Assembly: GCF_000236705.1 (NCBI RefSeq) | Contig: NC_016599.1 | Span: 3,534,001-3,598,000, forward strand | Length of the DNA stretch: 64,000 nucleotides | Reading direction: 5' to 3' | DNA from: Owenweeksia hongkongensis DSM 17368 | GTDB taxonomy: Bacteria; Bacteroidota; Bacteroidia; Flavobacteriales; Schleiferiaceae | Shown here: positions 62,136 to 64,000 of the stretch, one piece after another | How positions within the stretch are numbered: the first letter of the stretch is position 1 | Layout of the letters: every line of letters begins with the position of its first letter | The notes under the pieces: model-generated | The model's input: the letters and a program-made list of their open reading frames with translations, nothing else | Told to the model about the DNA's origin: nothing | Database searches by the model: none | Made by a program: the position numbers and the translations under genes

Positions 62136-62220
62136 CAATTCTCACATTATGCCAAACACTTTCCTTTTTCTATGCTTCTGCTATTTCCTTAGCTTCTCTA
62201 TTTATAATTAATCTTTAATT

Positions 62221-62598
62221 CTACTGAATAACTGTGTCTCGCTCTGGGTGAAAATCCGACCAAAACAATGGCGAAAAACCTCCGTAGTTAAAATTTGGGT
62301 ATTCTTCTAAAACAGGCTCTGTATAGGCATTAAATAGCAAGAAGTCTCCCTCTTGTACGTCCTTATATATTCCCATGTCTTTACGGGTGGCAAACCTGTT
62401 TATTTGCACATCACTAACATCCCTCTCTATAATCATTTTACTTAAAGTTAAAGACTCACAGTCATAAACAGTCTCACGCATAATGTTATAGGTGCCCTCA
62501 CCCATAAAGTTCTGGACTATAACCGCACTATCCTGACTTGTACATTGAAAGGCAATACACATAAACATTCCAACTAAAAAAACTACACCCTTTTTCAT
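62221..62598 (-). CDS. Small lipoprotein of unknown function
   Basis: The 125-residue protein has a lipoprotein signal peptide (lipobox AFQC near residues 16-19). A short domain has DCESLTLSKMIIERDVSD and YGGFSPLFWSDFHPERD. CpG content is normal, unlike the phage genes. It lies 25 bases after the beta-helix gene, so the two are one unit, separated from the holin by a terminator. Confidence 0.55.
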   Translation of the reverse strand: MKKGVVFLVGMFMCIAFQCTSQDSAVIVQNFMGEGTYNIMRETVYDCESLTLSKMIIERDVSDVQINRFATRKDMGIYKDVQEGDFLLFNAYTEPVLEEYPNFNYGGFSPLFWSDFHPERDTVIQ

Positions 62599-62623
62599 AT
62601 TTGGTTATAATTAATTTTTTTCA

Positions 62624-64000
62624 CTACATATTCAATCCCATGCCCTTCACTTCATAATCAGTGCCTTCTACCAGCCTAAAGTCATAAGGGGGATTTACAT
62701 CCGAATCAGGGCCATAATACAATATATTCCAGTAGTCTTGCCAATATTCATCAGCTCCAGGTTCTACACCGTGATGTTTAGTTGTACACTTATATACTAC
62801 TGTTCTGTATGCAGAATCTAAATGTGAGTGATTAATTAATTGCCTGTAAGGCACTACATCACCGACTCTGAAGTACATAGGGTCACCATCGTAATAACAC
62901 CCCTCACAGTTGTGGCTCTGTGGTCCCTTTATCGCAGTCCAATGATAGAATCTATGTGGGTCAAATTCATGATTTCCAAAAGCATTTATAAAATTTGGAG
63001 ACGAAATAGTATCTACCCTACTACCTCCTATTACAGTCACATTCTCTATTGTGTTGGCTGATGATTGTAAGGTTTTATCAAAAGTCATTCGTTCTACTAT
63101 AATCGGGTTTATAGTATTGGCGGAATAAATAGCTACACCGCCTGTTGTATCAAAACCAACTTTAAAACTGTCTAAGTCATATCCAATCTCGCCAAAATAA
63201 AGGTCAGATATTTTTATAGGGGTTATTGAATCACCGCTAGAATGTATATAAGCTCCGCTGTGACCTCTGCCTTTCCAGTATAGGTTGTTCCTAACATAAT
63301 TTGTATCTCCATTGACTGGTGCTTCTCCAGCGTTAAAATAAAGGAATAAGCCTAACTCAGCGAATCCCATTGCTATGTTATTCTCACTCGTATTGCCTCC
63401 ATTGGGATAACTATGCTGCTCAGCGTTACTTTGGTTAAATTGAAAAGAGTTAGATATAGAGAGTCCAGTAAATGTTACATTGTTCCGTAGAATGTTACCT
63501 CCATTAAGCCTTTGACATTGCGTTTCGCTTCCATTAGCTATGAAGAGATTATTCTCTACGATGGTGTTTGAGATTAGCTGCTGCGGTGGCGCTTTTGTGT
63601 TTCCCAAATATAAGCCTTCATTTATGCAGTTTTTAACCAGGTTATTATGGATGTGGTTACTATCTGGATTTCCAATACCATTATCTTGTTTTATATTGAA
63701 CCCTGTGGTAAACGCCCCATCAATTTCTACGTGGTCAATCTCTACTTTAGACCACTCTCCGCCAACCGCAAAGGCGTGTATACCGTTCATCCACATATTG
63801 TTTGCGTAAAAGCCAAACTGTCGCGCTTGATAAGAACTATCCACATCGCCTCTGTAGTTTATATTACCTGTTCTATTTTCTGCTGAATACTCCCCTGTAA
63901 ATCTCACAGCATAAGCATTTATGAAACCAAACCCTTGTGCAGATTCTACCTGACCAAGCCAATTAGTTACTGTCAATCTTCGTGAAGCAAAATCACCTTG
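62624..64000 (-). CDS. Parallel beta-helix protein, N-terminus beyond the window
   Basis: The frame is open to base 64000 and the first eight visible codons precede a TTG, so the gene is partial. The protein shows PbH1-type coils with recurring NNL/NNV/ENN-I turns (HNNLVKNC, ENNLFIANGS, LRNNVTFTG, RNNLYWKGRG), as in polysaccharide lyases and tail spikes. It could be a phage spike or a cargo/host polysaccharide-active protein. CpG is not depleted, which argues against an origin with the rest of the phage. Confidence 0.65.
   Translation of the reverse strand, partial: QGDFASRRLTVTNWLGQVESAQGFGFINAYAVRFTGEYSAENRTGNINYRGDVDSSYQARQFGFYANNMWMNGIHAFAVGGEWSKVEIDHVEIDGAFTTGFNIKQDNGIGNPDSNHIHNNLVKNCINEGLYLGNTKAPPQQLISNTIVENNLFIANGSETQCQRLNGGNILRNNVTFTGLSISNSFQFNQSNAEQHSYPNGGNTSENNIAMGFAELGLFLYFNAGEAPVNGDTNYVRNNLYWKGRGHSGAYIHSSGDSITPIKISDLYFGEIGYDLDSFKVGFDTTGGVAIYSANTINPIIVERMTFDKTLQSSANTIENVTVIGGSRVDTISSPNFINAFGNHEFDPHRFYHWTAIKGPQSHNCEGCYYDGDPMYFRVGDVVPYRQLINHSHLDSAYRTVVYKCTTKHHGVEPGADEYWQDYWNILYYGPDSDVNPPYDFRLVEGTDYEVKGMGLNM

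Larger units (their letters stand above)
34275..64000. mobile_element. Prophage (left end at tRNA-Asp; right end not seen)
   Basis: An integrase next to a tRNA 3' end is followed by a leftward block of packaging, capsid, tail and lysis genes, which marks a tailed-phage prophage. CpG is very scarce from about 34.4 to 62.1 kb and Arg is coded mainly by AGA/AGG. No copy of the tRNA-Asp 3' end was seen elsewhere in the window. No replication genes or full repressor are visible. The prophage therefore either continues beyond 64 kb or is reduced. The CpG-normal stretch after 62.15 kb may be cargo, a tail-spike module, or host DNA. Confidence 0.85.

Noticed and set aside
62040-62220. Right attachment site at the CpG boundary
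   Set aside because: No sequence resembling the tRNA-Asp 3' end was seen there on either strand.
1-64000. CRISPR array or insertion sequence
   Set aside because: No regularly spaced repeats, cas genes or transposase genes were seen in the window.

Overview
This window comes from a Bacteroidota genome, most likely a member of the Flavobacteriia. The evidence is: promoters of the TTTG-N19-TAnnTTTG type, type IX secretion (T9SS) C-terminal sorting domains, LruC-domain lipoproteins, a methionine synthase split into two genes, an S16 ribosomal protein with a long acidic tail, and a DnaE polymerase with an N-terminal exonuclease domain. No species is claimed.

Positions 1-34200 are chromosomal. 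They run through a methionine/one-carbon operon (metH N-part, a four-helix-bundle IVP gene, metH C-part, metF), two tandem LruC lipoproteins, phoH, a hydrolase, pckA, small DUF genes, a saccharopine dehydrogenase-like enzyme, a sulfotransferase/HAD pair, trmN6, and rpsP-rimM. A four-gene cobalamin-acquisition operon follows (two T9SS surface proteins, a BtuB-like receptor, a BtuG-like beta-propeller lipoprotein) with a cobalamin riboswitch upstream. Next come DUF6134 and patatin genes, an XRE/DUF2975 pair with two palindromic operators, dnaE, trxA and a DUF58 gene. B12 uptake links functionally to the B12-dependent MetH at the left edge.

A tRNA-Asp gene at 34201-34274 is followed by a tyrosine recombinase. 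From there to about 62.1 kb lies a prophage. Almost all of it is read leftwards as a late module: holin, endolysin, unimolecular-spanin candidate, S49 protease, scaffold-capsid, decoration protein, terminase, portal, connectors, a PAS-domain membrane protein, tape measure, and tail/baseplate. No replication module is visible and no right attachment site was found. The prophage is strongly depleted in CpG (14 CpG by hand count in the 3.4-kb tape-measure gene), whereas the chromosome and the last 1.8 kb (a lipoprotein and a beta-helix protein) are not.

The most unusual element is a pair of homologous rightward cassettes at 36.30-36.87 and 53.78-54.41 kb, lying against the late genes. Each has a Bacteroidota-like promoter, a conserved short hydrophobic leader reading frame, a three-way-junction RNA with a GNRA-capped hairpin, a related ~98-residue protein and the same terminator stem. 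Each leader carries an antisense segment complementary both to an upstream leader segment and to the start-codon region of the downstream gene. The actual sequence of these segments differs between the two copies while complementarity is kept, which argues for a translational switch. A CpG-rich, highly structured block at 50.60-50.77 kb between terL and the head genes is a second candidate RNA.
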